A stretch of DNA of 64,000 nucleotides from Diphasiastrum complanatum (lineage: Eukaryota > Streptophyta > Lycopodiopsida > Lycopodiales > Lycopodiaceae). The notes beneath the pieces are model-generated. The model was given only the letters and a program-made list of their open reading frames with translations, made no database searches and had not been told where the DNA came from. Shown piece by piece: positions 49,001 through 55,439 of this stretch (position 1 is the stretch's first letter; every line of letters begins with the position of its first letter). The translations under genes and the position numbers were made by a program. The stretch lies in the NCBI GenBank assembly GCA_029204225.1, contig CM055107.1:10546868-10610867 (forward strand). The letters are read 5' to 3'.

Positions 49001-49884
49001 CATGAACTTAGGGTCTCTATGTTACGTCCATGTCCGGTTCAGAGGATTCGCAATAATCCTTGACATGGGTATTCGGCACTCCAACGTAGGTTTATTGGTT
49101 ATGCCTCACCTTTTGGACAAGGCCAGAAATATAATTAATAACCTTGTGAGCTCCTAGGCACTCCAATTAGGACATGTGGAGTAATGCATGGTGATTGACC
49201 ACGTTTTATGCATGTTGAGGAGATAAAAAACAATTGGATGAGACTTGAGATCCTGCAAGGAATATTCCTAGGCATCAGGGGTCTATATTTCTCGGCCTCC
49301 TCCACTTCCAAACTTCGATTTCCAGTTACCATCATACTGCCAACCTTACACATCCTAAAATCGACAAAAATTGTGCCACATTATCTAGTTAAGTGTTTTG
49401 TCTACATATTTCCCACATCTACTCATGCCATCAAATCTCACTGCTAGATTTTACAATAAAAAATTCAGTACTCTAAAACGCAACAGTTAGAGAAGGTTAT
49501 CTCAAGCCTTCAGAATTCTATAATATTAGCATCCTTGTAAGTCGTTTCTTAAATGACCAAGTTGCAACTAAGCATTCGGCTCTGGGACAATTGGATTGCT
49601 ATTTGGATGGGACTGCCATAGGCTTCTAACTACGAGAGTCTCATGCATTGGGAAATGAAATTTTCATTAACAAGCTACGTGAGCGGTATGTACTATGCAC
49701 ATCCAGCCAAAAAAACGATAATCAACAGGTGATAAAAGGCGAAGTCAAGTGAAAGTCTTTTGCAAACCTCCATCCTTTTGGCAACCTCTTCAAGATCCTC
49801 TGTCGGTTCCTCATAGCTAGACGCTGTCTTATCCTTAGCACGGTGTAGTGCAAATTTCCTTAATTTGTTCCAGGAGGATTTCAT
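7357..49884 (-). CDS. BAR-domain, proline-rich protein (At2g33490-like), 9 exons
   Basis: Spliced gene: join of 49768-49884, 32630-32702, 30311-30385, 30057-30118, 29877-29945, 11148-11176, 10816-11020, 8848-9051 and 7357-8334 on the minus strand, 1812 bp, 603 residues plus stop. Residues 1-245 match the helical BAR/IMD-like region of the plant family annotated as hydroxyproline-rich glycoprotein family (Arabidopsis At2g33490); the start [15 protein letters not shown] is its conserved N-terminus. From residue 279 the protein is Ser/Pro-rich, with SGPLTPMG near 485 and [10 protein letters not shown] near 549, both family hallmarks. BAR folds bind and curve membranes; the exact role of this family is not established here. 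All introns are GT-AG and reading frame is kept at every junction. Introns 1 (17,065 bp) and 5 (18,700 bp) are full of retrotransposons. The annotated stop lies early: the conserved tail continues in another frame at 7191-7394. Exon calls rest on family alignment from memory and splice signals, not transcripts. Confidence 0.85.
8848..9051 (-). CDS. BAR gene exon 8
   Basis: 204 bp in phase 0 coding [20 protein letters not shown] and an acidic, Asn/Asp/Ser-rich stretch to SSSLEQ. The family reads CFFKKALSSLEEVDPHV here. Acceptor gttgtgcag|GTG, donor CAG|GTTCTC. Confidence 0.9.
9052..10815 (-). other. BAR intron 7
   Basis: 1,764 bp between exons 7 and 8. No transposon protein or RNA gene recognised; AT-rich with short frames only. 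Confidence 0.7.
10816..11020 (-). CDS. BAR gene exon 7
   Basis: 205 bp coding [20 protein letters not shown] through VSRHHTAQ. The KGR-K and RHHxAQ motifs are family hallmarks at the end of the BAR region. Acceptor tttgcag|G, donor CACAG|GTTAGA. Confidence 0.9.
11148..11176 (-). CDS. BAR gene exon 6 (29-bp small exon)
   Basis: 29 bp coding ETKLKYDEK plus two bases of an Arg codon, equivalent to family EMKRQCDEKR. Acceptor attttgcag|GAA, donor AAAAG|GTCAGT. It sits at the far end of the 18.7-kb intron, 127 bp before exon 7. Confidence 0.85.
12030..13878 (+). mobile_element. Ty3/Gypsy left part: reverse transcriptase and RNase H (decayed)
   Basis: Plus strand. Before the ORF a frame reads [10 protein letters not shown], the RT approach motif. 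12459-12785 reads [20 protein letters not shown], a decayed D-x-x-x-GYHQ as [10 protein letters not shown], and [15 protein letters not shown]. The YxDD catalytic site is damaged by stops. 12856-13062 reads [16 protein letters not shown], and 13180-13365 the RNase H start [15 protein letters not shown] with YEKELF. The last recognisable part, KICVPN, stops where the GC-rich Copia LTR begins; the integrase resumes at about 25.69 kb. Confidence 0.8.
12036..12307 (+). repeat. 136-bp tandem duplication
   Basis: Two adjacent copies begin at tcaacatgaggtacttcttt (12041 and 12177) and each ends in ttttttttataatctaccta. I count only a few substitutions between them. It lies directly before the Gypsy reverse transcriptase, in the region that would link protease to RT. 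Confidence 0.9.
13879..14721 (-). repeat. Copia E 3' LTR (left copy)
   Basis: About 0.84 kb matching 24675-25673 in order and orientation: tgctaca start, ctaacctcttccaag, cacatcgggcagaatgcgg-type block, tatataaa, and a GC-rich part full of gcggtgcc. It stops at the first base of Copia A's LTR, so its outer end is cut or interrupted. Confidence 0.75.
14722..15281 (-). repeat. Copia A 3' LTR
   Basis: Minus-strand LTR starting TGTGAGAAATTTC after the polypurine tract GAAGAGGGAG (15282-15292) and ending TTTTTCTACA. The TGT...ACA ends are inverted repeats. No 5' LTR partner was found near 18.6-19.0 kb. Confidence 0.65.
15277..18587 (-). pseudogene. Copia A gag-pol remnant
   Basis: Minus strand, gag to RT. 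Gag starts near 18500 ([24 protein letters not shown]). A CCHC knuckle [14 protein letters not shown] is at about 17.76 kb. Protease [12 protein letters not shown] is at about 17.6 kb, with its DSG intact. Then comes the H...H...C...C pre-integrase part, the integrase core with RSDNGGEY and [10 protein letters not shown], and RT with [26 protein letters not shown] and an intact IYVDD. Many frameshifts and stops. RNase H is missing: the RT end joins almost directly to the polypurine tract. Confidence 0.85.
18590..19017 (-). other. Copia A leader, truncated
   Basis: Non-coding sequence between the A gag and the abrupt start of Copia B's LTR at 19018. No LTR similar to 14722-15281 is found, so A's 5' LTR is lost or was cut off. 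Confidence 0.5.
19018..19496 (+). repeat. Copia B 5' LTR
   Basis: 479 bp, TGTTGGAATATAAATGG...TTCTATTTCCTACA, followed by the primer-binding site. It is the sister of the LTR at 36060-36523. Confidence 0.9.
19497..19509 (+). promoter_or_regulatory. Copia B primer-binding site
   Basis: tggtatcagagcc, complementary to the 3' end of plant initiator tRNA-Met, directly after the LTR. Confidence 0.85.
19922..22390 (+). pseudogene. Copia B gag-protease-integrase, truncated
   Basis: Plus strand. Gag starts at 19922 ([19 protein letters not shown]) with an early TGA at 20036 and a frameshift near 20430. Knuckle [14 protein letters not shown] is intact at about 20.7 kb. Protease [12 protein letters not shown] is at about 20.97 kb. 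The integrase has [15 protein letters not shown] and GVVERKNRT, with a TAA before it. In the zinc-binding part HVWKGC replaces the HVCEGC seen in sister C, so a metal ligand is lost. Sequence changes abruptly at about 22390 into Copia E on the other strand; RT, RNase H and 3' LTR are absent. Confidence 0.85.
22385..24530 (-). pseudogene. Copia E gag-protease-integrase, truncated
   Basis: Minus strand. Gag starts near 24520 ([20 protein letters not shown]). It carries two knuckles, [14 protein letters not shown] and [14 protein letters not shown]. Protease [17 protein letters not shown] is at about 23.48 kb. The integrase has [25 protein letters not shown] and [12 protein letters not shown], and ends at [12 protein letters not shown] where it meets Copia B head to head. 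Several frameshifts. Its missing RT half would lie where A and B now are. A tRNA-Met-type site is at 24543-24555, next to a second, altered copy at 24586-24597. Confidence 0.85.
24675..25673 (-). repeat. Copia E 5' LTR (right copy)
   Basis: About 1 kb, partner of 13879-14721. It contains a (CT)39 tract, a TATA-like tatataaaag, and a GC-rich end with repeated gcggtgcc. Gypsy sequence resumes just after it. Exact ends are uncertain, since about 80 bp separate the LTR from the nearest primer site. Confidence 0.7.
25004..25081. repeat. (CT)n microsatellite inside Copia E LTR
   Basis: About 39 CT units without interruption. The same place in the left LTR (14184-14195) has only five or six units. 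Confidence 0.95.
25690..26600 (+). mobile_element. Ty3/Gypsy right part: integrase (decayed)
   Basis: Plus strand. [20 protein letters not shown] is the Gypsy integrase zinc-binding end. Then follow, with frame breaks, [12 protein letters not shown] and ISDGDSK of the catalytic core (the DDE region is damaged), and at about 26.4-26.5 kb the post-core tail. It continues the RT/RNase H part at 12.0-13.9 kb, from which it is separated by 11.8 kb of Copia DNA. Confidence 0.75.
27181..27560. repeat. Dispersed repeat, copy 2 (inside BAR intron 5)
   Basis: Second copy of the repeat at 3300-3670, same orientation, diverged by substitutions and indels. It lies to the right of the Gypsy remnant in intron 5. 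Confidence 0.75.
27600..29860. other. Part of intron 5, no gene seen
   Basis: AT-rich. Two palindromic motifs with the core aaacgcgttt occur at 28698-28707 and 29560-29569. No reverse transcriptase or transposase sense was found. Confidence 0.45.
29877..29945 (-). CDS. BAR gene exon 5
   Basis: 69 bp in phase 0 coding [20 protein letters not shown] and VAE, matching family HIFQTITIPSESLLNEL. The acceptor is gatgcag|GCT; a nearer-upstream AG at 29959 would break the frame. Donor GAG|GTATCA opens the 18.7-kb intron 5. Confidence 0.85.
30057..30118 (-). CDS. BAR gene exon 4
   Basis: 62 bp coding the end of a Gly codon then [20 protein letters not shown]. It matches the family signature RVLLMLGKVQFELQKLVDSY. 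Acceptor ccttcag|GT, donor TAT|GTCTGT. The downstream intron is only 111 bp. Confidence 0.85.
30311..30385 (-). CDS. BAR gene exon 3
   Basis: 75 bp, phase 1 in and out, coding [20 protein letters not shown] then DENA. It corresponds to the family segment FSESLREMG...DDEESG. Acceptor tttacag|GT, donor GCTG|GTAAGC. Confidence 0.88.
30386..32629 (-). other. BAR intron 2, 2.2 kb
   Basis: Contains degenerate short repeats around 31430-31570 with variants of tagtcaataca, and an LTR-like tatatatagg stretch near 31.0 kb. A 116-codon minus frame (31596-31946) and an 85-codon plus frame (31997-32254) resemble nothing I know. Confidence 0.5.
32630..32702 (-). CDS. BAR gene exon 2
   Basis: 73 bp coding [19 protein letters not shown] and the next five residues, plus one base of a Gly codon. 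Acceptor tattgcag|AAA, donor TATG|GTGAG. It aligns to the family helix that reads LDDMRDCYD-like and joins exon 1 in phase 0. Confidence 0.85.
34463..34800 (-). pseudogene. Unknown retroelement-like ORF
   Basis: A minus frame reads [20 protein letters not shown] within a Gln/His-rich context and ends WESEDA. The ELMRMAP part recalls the spacer before the protease in some plant Gypsy polyproteins, but this is weak. It stays open upstream of the first ATG. Confidence 0.25.
35674..36059 (+). repeat. Copia D 5' LTR, first part
   Basis: tgttagaaattgatgtttat through ggtcttggtgtgtgtga. It matches 43893-44224 with many substitutions and indels. Copia C's LTR begins at the next base, so D's LTR is interrupted here. 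Confidence 0.85.
36060..36523 (-). repeat. Copia C 3' LTR
   Basis: 464 bp, on the plus strand tgtaggaaatag...acattccaaca. Reverse complement matches Copia B's LTR closely. The polypurine tract TAAGGAGGG adjoins at 36524-36532. Confidence 0.92.
36642..40436 (-). pseudogene. Copia C gag-pol with deleted reverse transcriptase
   Basis: Minus strand. Gag starts at 40436 and shares the sequence of Copia B, with a small deletion near the start. Knuckle [14 protein letters not shown], protease [12 protein letters not shown], integrase zinc-binding HVCEGC and core VHSDVCGP are present but frameshifted. A 388-codon ORF (37374-38540) runs from [16 protein letters not shown] through integrase to the RT entry [14 protein letters not shown] and then jumps to [15 protein letters not shown], which is normally the end of RT. 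The RT body including YVDD is gone. 36642-37368 holds a second, diverged integrase-RT spacer. It cannot be autonomous. Confidence 0.88.
41012..41024 (-). promoter_or_regulatory. Copia C primer-binding site
   Basis: ggctctgatacca on the plus strand, i.e. TGGTATCAGAGCC on the element strand, matching initiator tRNA-Met and directly abutting the 5' LTR. Confidence 0.85.
41025..41110 (-). repeat. Copia C 5' LTR, truncated
   Basis: 86 bp matching 36060-36145 with three differences seen. It stops after gatggctagaa, where Copia D sequence takes over. The remaining 380 bp or so of this LTR are deleted. Confidence 0.88.
41111..43892 (+). pseudogene. Copia D pol remnant
   Basis: Plus strand. Gag is lost. 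A protease scrap ([15 protein letters not shown] altered to ESG) is at about 41.25 kb. At 41580 the frame jumps from the protease tail to [16 protein letters not shown], so the pre-integrase part and core are deleted. 42199-43013 carries RT with [10 protein letters not shown]-type start, [35 protein letters not shown] and an intact MYVDD; a TAG and a frameshift break it. RNase H scraps ([14 protein letters not shown], in shifted frame) are at 43.5-43.8 kb. The polypurine tract ttaagggggag precedes the 3' LTR. Confidence 0.85.
43893..44349 (+). repeat. Copia D 3' LTR
   Basis: Starts tgttaaaaattaatatttat after the polypurine tract; the first 330 bp match 35674-36059. The right end is set by the ca at gtactttcatgaaca and is approximate. 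Confidence 0.7.
44350..47900. other. Part of intron 1, no gene seen
   Basis: Mostly AT-rich. A more GC-rich, LTR-like block lies at about 45.8-46.36 kb, with an inverted repeat at 46126-46179. Frames up to 132 codons here match nothing I recognise. Confidence 0.45.
46126..46179. repeat. Inverted repeat in LTR-like block
   Basis: Arms cgttacaagagagaat and attctcttgtaacg flank about 25 bp. It may be part of a solo LTR or a small hairpin transposon. Confidence 0.6.
47990..48440 (+). pseudogene. Ty3/Gypsy gag scrap
   Basis: A plus frame at 47990-48060 reads [18 protein letters not shown], the common W-hydrophobic-E-YF motif of plant Gypsy gag. It is followed by broken frames. No protease follows; minus-strand Gypsy integrase sequence begins instead. 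Confidence 0.5.
48500..48935 (-). pseudogene. Ty3/Gypsy integrase scrap
   Basis: Minus strand, reading [20 protein letters not shown], then [15 protein letters not shown] and [15 protein letters not shown], typical of the integrase core end. Short and broken. It is opposite in strand to the adjacent gag scrap, so the two are not one simple element. Confidence 0.7.
49768..49884 (-). CDS. BAR gene exon 1
   Basis: Codes residues 1-39, starting [15 protein letters not shown] and ending VAKRME, in phase 0. The donor is GAG|GTTTGC. The start was chosen because family members begin with this peptide. An in-frame upstream ATG at 49950 follows a plausible acceptor (ctgtttcag), which would place an intron in the 5' UTR. 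The exon lies 17 kb from exon 2. Confidence 0.85.
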
Positions 49885-50249
49885 TGAATTCTTCAACGCA
49901 GTACAGCATCCGTAAATCTGAAACAGGCTATTAAAACCGCTATGTCGCAACCGGTAATCAGATGAGATGCACCAGCCTTCCTCTCAAGCTTAAGGAGCAG
50001 GAGTGATACAATAACAATCTCAAAGGATGTTCTGAAGCGCGTCACAATTTAAACCGGAAACAATGCAGCCTGTCCATCTATAATTGCTAACCGAAGGCAC
50101 CTCTTCTAAAGTTGTTCCTTCTCAATTGCCTGAAATCACCAATCCAGCGCCAACTTTTCAGCTTCGAAAACCTGTTTTCAATCCAGTCAGAAAAATAGGA
50201 TCAATCCGCTCACTCGTGCGTCTATTGATTATAATTTCACTTATGCTCG

Positions 50250-50760
50250 GAAATGGATCAGCGGTCCTTTGTTGTTGGTGCTGCTCTGCCTCCTTTTCCT
50301 TGAGGCGGTGGTGCGTGCCGGCTGAAGGCAAGAAAGAGCTCAAGGAAGAAAATTCTTCAAGTATAAGCAACACGTAGTCGAAATTATCAACGGGGTTTTT
50401 GACGAAACCGCAAGCGACCGCCTCAAAGCGGAGCACAAAAGAAAGCATTATACTGCCCTGCCGTGCGGGGGGCCTGGGCCCGCGCCATGATCTTCCTGCA
50501 TCACCTACGACGACACGCAGTAGCTCCAAAAACGGGCCATCGCCGAGGCTGCTGGCGCCCACGCTCGGATTTTGCAGACACGACAAGCCCGCCATAGCCT
50601 ACGAAATACAAGAAGAAGAAGACGAAGAAGAAGAAAAAGAGAGAAAAGAAGGCTTTCATTTTTGGCCTTGGACTGAAAGCTGGAGAGCTTCCACTCCACG
50701 AGCACATGCACATGAGTATCTTGGAGGGTGGGGCCTGGGCCTCCCCAAATACAACGGGAC
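50250..50760 (-). promoter_or_regulatory. GC-rich region upstream of BAR gene exon 1, candidate promoter/5' UTR
   Basis: This stretch is clearly more GC-rich and CpG-rich than its neighbours and is open on both strands for over 100 codons, but none of the translations resembles a known protein. It lies 0.4-0.9 kb before the BAR start on the minus strand. A 5' UTR exon plus a leader intron ending at the acceptor near 49926 would fit. No clear TATA box was identified. Confidence 0.4.
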
Positions 50761-50900
50761 CCTCCCCTCCAAAAACATGTTACAAGCAAGAGTGAGAATA
50801 TACCATATAATGTCATCAAAATGAGTATCCAAAAAAAATTTAGCTTCCGATCTAGCATGTGACTCACTCTATATAAAAAAATTGGGTTCTAATCTATCGT

Positions 50901-51160
50901 GTGGATTCACTCTAGGGTTGGTAATACGCATGTGCTATGTTTTGGTTGTCAAGCTTTGTCGTCGTAGCGATAAGCTGTTGTGATGCGGATTCACTCCATG
51001 GTTGGTTTGATAATACGCATGTGCTATGTTTGGGTTGTCAGCTTTGTCGTCGTAGTGATAAGCTGTTGTGATGTGGATTCACTCTATGGTTGGGTTTGGT
51101 AATATGCATGTGCTATTTTTTAGTTGTTAGCTTTGTTGTGATAGTGATAAGCTATTGTTG
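50901..51160. repeat. Tandem repeat, 3 copies of about 84-88 bp
   Basis: Copies start at 50901, 50985 and 51073 with g(t/c)ggattcactc. Each contains atgtgctat...ggttgt, agctttgt and ataagct. Copies drift by a few substitutions and small indels. It lies just upstream of the BAR gene's GC-rich region. Confidence 0.8.
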
Positions 51161-51169
51161 ACGATTTAC

Positions 51170-53150
51170 CAAAAGCGGAGTTGTCACTCTTAGATGATTT
51201 TGAGCATTAGAATGAGTCTTTATTGTTATTTTTATTCTTTCAAAATAATATCATTGTTTTTTTAGTTCTTAAACTATTCATATGTACCTTGAGCTCACAC
51301 GACAAAGTTTATCGTGATAATTTAGATCACCTTGTTCTTTACTCATTTGGGTATAGTTTAAGATTAGATTCAAGAGGACTTTATCCCATGTGGAAGTGTT
51401 GCATCATGGCGTTTTTTTGGCATGAAATCATAGCAAAGGCTCTTGTTTTTTTAACAATTTTTCACTTTGACACCATTTGTCAATCTACAAATTGCTGGAG
51501 TTATAAATTTCTATAAAAATCGTTATTATGGTTTTATGTTTGTTTTAGATCTATTTTTCATTCAATATCCTATTGTAATTTACACTTGCTTTTATCACGT
51601 GTTTATTTTAGTATTTTGTCTTGGCCTTCAAAGCTTGGTCCATTGTAATCATAAAATCTATAGCATGCTTGATATTGGTATTTATATTATACATTCTTAT
51701 TTCATTTCATTTTCAGAAAGAGGCCACATATGCATTCTTAAATAAATTCGAGTCATTATGGAAATGCAAAGAAAAAATTATTGGAGGAGAGAATGGGTCT
51801 TGCTAGCGGACATGTGCAAGACTTATTCTATGTGTGTTTCTTATTCCTACTTTTCCACATTGTCTCCATGCATGGCTTCCTTGACATGGCTTCCTTGGTG
51901 GACGATCTTCCCTTTGTGTTATGCTTTCATACTTTTGTTGAAATGAGGGTGTTCTTATTTCTACTTTGACATTGAATATCATAGTAGGGTTCTCATGCTA
52001 TAGAAAACGTATCTGTCACGTTTTTCTAAGTCGTTGATGTGGGTAGCTTAAACTCTCTACTTGTTGACTTACCAAATTTTACCATAAATGATCTTAGTTC
52101 ATTATCTATATAGTAAAGCGCAAAAAGTCAATATTTGAATCTTTTGTATCGCCAAGTTTATAAGAGTTGATCTATATTTTTATAGCAATGCTCAAAGAGT
52201 CAAAATCTATCAATGAAAAAATTCTATCTTCTAAATTGAATTTGTTGAGTTACATGCGAGTATCTCTTGTTGTTTTCATTTGTCATATGAAAACATTTTA
52301 TAAAGTGTTTTCCACACTTTTTGGACCTCTAATCAACTATATACAATGAAAATAGTTATAAACAAGTGAACTCAAGATGAAGCAACACAATACGATGATT
52401 AAAATGCGAAAAACCTTTGAGATTGATGTAGAAAGAGTGTCTAGCACCTTGACAATGCCATCAAATATTGCACTAATCTTTGCAAACTATGGATAGCTTG
52501 CACAAATGAGTATGATAGTAAGGGGTGTTGTGTGGTGTAGGGTGAGAAAATGAGAAGCCGTTTGGCAAGCTTAAATCACACCAAACTCACCAAGCAAGTA
52601 GAAAATGAAAAGCCTATGCACAACAAAATGGTATGAATATTAGAGAAGATTCAAGCATCTCACTATCTCTTTTTTTTTCACCATCACTAACTACAAGTAT
52701 GGTTTTCACCAGCTTCCTTACTAAGTGTACACAAATAAGCTTTTGTATGGGAGGTAGAAATGCCATCATTTGGTGCATAAATTGAAATGTGTTTAAAAGG
52801 TCTCGTTCAGAATTATGTTTTATTTAAGTGATTTTTTTTTAAAAATGTTAATATATGAGTTTTTACTTATATCAAACTCCAATTTATTAGAGTAGTTTGT
52901 CGTTATCTTGAATGAATCTTGTGTTTAAAAGTAATTTGTTGTTTTCTTTTTTACTATATTTTTGTTTTGCAACTTGGGATCTCCATTGCACTCTAAGAAG
53001 TGCTACTCCCATGTTTGAAGTTATCACATTTGAGGTCAATCAGATGCTTCAATGTTTCTTCTTTTTTATTTTCTTAATAACATAGGAACAAGAAAACAAT
53101 TTCATTTGCATGATGGAAAATAGAAGAAGAGGATAAAAATTGAATAGCCC
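51170..53150. other. Intergenic, no gene seen
   Basis: Very AT-rich, with hydrophobic short frames typical of random AT-rich DNA. No splice-supported protein recognised. Confidence 0.45.
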
Positions 53151-53164
53151 AAGGTAATCTACTT

Positions 53165-53535
53165 CCTCTCTTGTTGGATGCCATCAGAGTGTGGTTTGAG
53201 GAGGTTTGAGGAGGTCTGCAGAAGTTTTCTCTGGGGGGCAAAGTTTGATGGCAGTGGGTATGTGGGGGTGGCTTGGAGTACATGTATTCTACCTAAGCAT
53301 TTTGGAGGTTTGGGTCTCCTGGATCTGAAATAGTTGGCTACTAGGAGTATTGCCAAGTGGCTTGTGAGAGCAGTTGTGAGAAGGGAGGAGACCTGGGCTT
53401 GCCTTCTCCAAGAGGCAGCAAATTGTTGGGCCCCTGTGAGAGCTCCAGGCTGGAGAAATTGGATTAGAGCTCCCATTCTTTGGTCCCTCTGGAGATGGAA
53501 AAATTCGCAAATTTTTGGTAGTCCTATGCATCGTG
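53165..53535 (+). pseudogene. LINE reverse-transcriptase C-terminal scrap
   Basis: Plus strand, in broken frames: VAWSTCILPKHFGGLGLLDL, then ATRSIAKWLVRAV. The PK-x-GGLG-(I/L)-DL motif followed by AKW is characteristic of the end of plant LINE reverse transcriptases. A TAG interrupts it, and neither the catalytic RT core nor a poly-A tail is seen. Confidence 0.65.
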
Positions 53536-53929
53536 TCTCACATATGAACATGATAGTAGATCACAAAGATGGTGAAGTTGGTTGATTATATAAGAAAGGT
53601 TTACTCAAGAATGATTATCAACCTTATACTGATTTTGTTATACTTTATCATGTGAAAAAGTCACGTGGCACGCCTCACCAAACATTGCTACCATTTCAAA
53701 GTTCTAAGTTCTCAAGGCACATGAAAAAGGAATCATGGATCATTGTAGAAAATCTAAGAAAGTGTCACATGGGACCTTTGAAAAAGATTTAGAATAAACT
53801 AGACCTTAGTGCTCAAATAAACATCTTGTGACATAGGTCAACTTACAAAAGCTCATTGAATCAAAATAGGAAAACATCTATGTAAGGGGACCTTGGAAAG
53901 AGTGTTAGGACAACCAATAATCTAGGATA

Positions 53930-55194
53930 TTCTAGATGCGGTGTTGTTCTATGTGGTGGCGATACTTGAATGGGCAGCTAATAGTGTTGAATATCTTATT
54001 CATAGAAAGCCAAGTGAATCATTGACCAAAGTACATCAACGCAAGTTGATTTTGAAGTCATGATTGTATCAATTGATAGTAGGGCAATTGTATCGAAAGG
54101 GAGTTTATGACATTCTATGAAGATGCATTTTGCCACATGAAGCACCAATTATTATCATGCTATCTCATGATGCTATGGGTGGAGGTCACTTTTTAGCTAA
54201 TATGACGATTCAAAATTTTCCAATCAGGATAGTGGTGGCCAATCGTTCATAAATATACAAAGAAGTATATATACAAACTTGTGATGTTTGTCAACAGGCA
54301 CGACATCCTACAAAAGCAAATTATGATCCGTTACATCTAGTTTTGGTGCAATCATCTTTAAAAAATGGAGAGTCGATTATGTGGGATCGATACATTTGGC
54401 CACAAGGGGCACCTAGGCATGCTACATTATCATGGCTATTGATTATATGACCAAGTAAATTGAAGCAAGAGAAGTGCAAGTAGCAAATGGAAGGTCAACC
54501 ACAAAGTTCTTATGTGAAAATATTATGGTCAAATTTGGATCTTTAGTGAAAGATGTGAATTTCGACACTCATTTCATCAATGAAACAATCAAGGTTCCGT
54601 TGGAGGAGCTCTTTATCATACATCGATTTAGTACACCTTATTACCCAATGTAAAAATGAACAAGCTATATCTCCCAATAAGATATCATTATGGATAGTGG
54701 CAATAGAACATCTAGATGAAGCAAAATCAATACAATTACATCATGAAACTTTACAATAGTTATGTTGAGCAAGATTGGTGGTAGTTCATGTGTTAGTAGT
54801 AGAGAAAGCAGTAGAGAAATCTCAACAAAAAGCTTGGCATTATAGGACATTGCATAAGAGGGATTTAAGAGAGGGTGACTTGGTGTTGATGTATAAAATA
54901 AAGCTGATAAAAGAGAAGCTAAAGTTCCCCGGTTTCACCAGTGAAGGAGCATATTGTGATAAAGAAACTATGTCCTATGGAGTGGTCATTTTGAAACATC
55001 TAGATGGAACACAATTTGATACTCCAATCAATGGTTACCTCGACTTATTATGCACAAATGCTAGTGGAGCTCATGCCAAAAGTTTCTTGAAACTTTTTCC
55101 AACTTTCAATCCATCCTACTTTCAAACATTCCAGCCTTGTTCTCACACTTGTGATCAATTCAAAACAAATCATTTGTACTTAGTCTTCTTTTGA
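53930..55194 (+). pseudogene. Ty3/Gypsy integrase remnant
   Basis: Plus strand. YRKGVYDIL and HDAMGGGHFLANMTI, then YIQTCDVCQQARHPTKA make the integrase zinc-binding end. The core is unreadable in one frame. 54775-55194 gives the post-core domain with HKRDLREGDLVLMY and VVILKHLDGTQFDTPINGYL, the GPF/GPY-type tail. Many stops; no LTR identified. Confidence 0.7.
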
Positions 55195-55439
55195 GCTAAC
55201 GAATAACCCACTCTCAAATCAGTCATTCAGAGGTCTATGCCTCTTAAACATGATATTTTGGTGTTTCCTAGCAAAGAAAGGGTTACTAAATGACTTCAAA
55301 TTAATGAGCCAAAGCTTACTGAGCCTTCATGCAATTGTTTTTACAAATGTAATCAATTTGAAATTGATATACATGGCATTTGGTACTTGGGATGAGACCA
55401 AAAACCATTGTTTCATTCAATAATAAGAGGTAACACACA

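Larger units (their letters stand above)
32703..49767 (-). other. BAR intron 1, 17.1 kb, retrotransposon-filled
   Basis: Donor GAG|GTTTGC at 49767, acceptor tattgcag at 32703. It holds the nested Copia D/C pair (35.7-44.35 kb) and Gypsy scraps (47.9-48.9 kb). 32.7-34.3 kb and 44.35-47.9 kb show no recognisable gene. Confidence 0.8.

Noticed and set aside
50158-50595. 145-codon minus ORF beginning MAGLSCLQNP as an extra gene
   Set aside because: It has no recognisable domain, lies in GC-rich DNA open on both strands, and fits better as promoter or leader sequence.
51223-51969. Several hydrophobic plus ORFs as small membrane proteins
   Set aside because: TTT/TTA-rich DNA gives Phe/Leu/Ile frames by chance; the frames overlap each other and have no supporting context.
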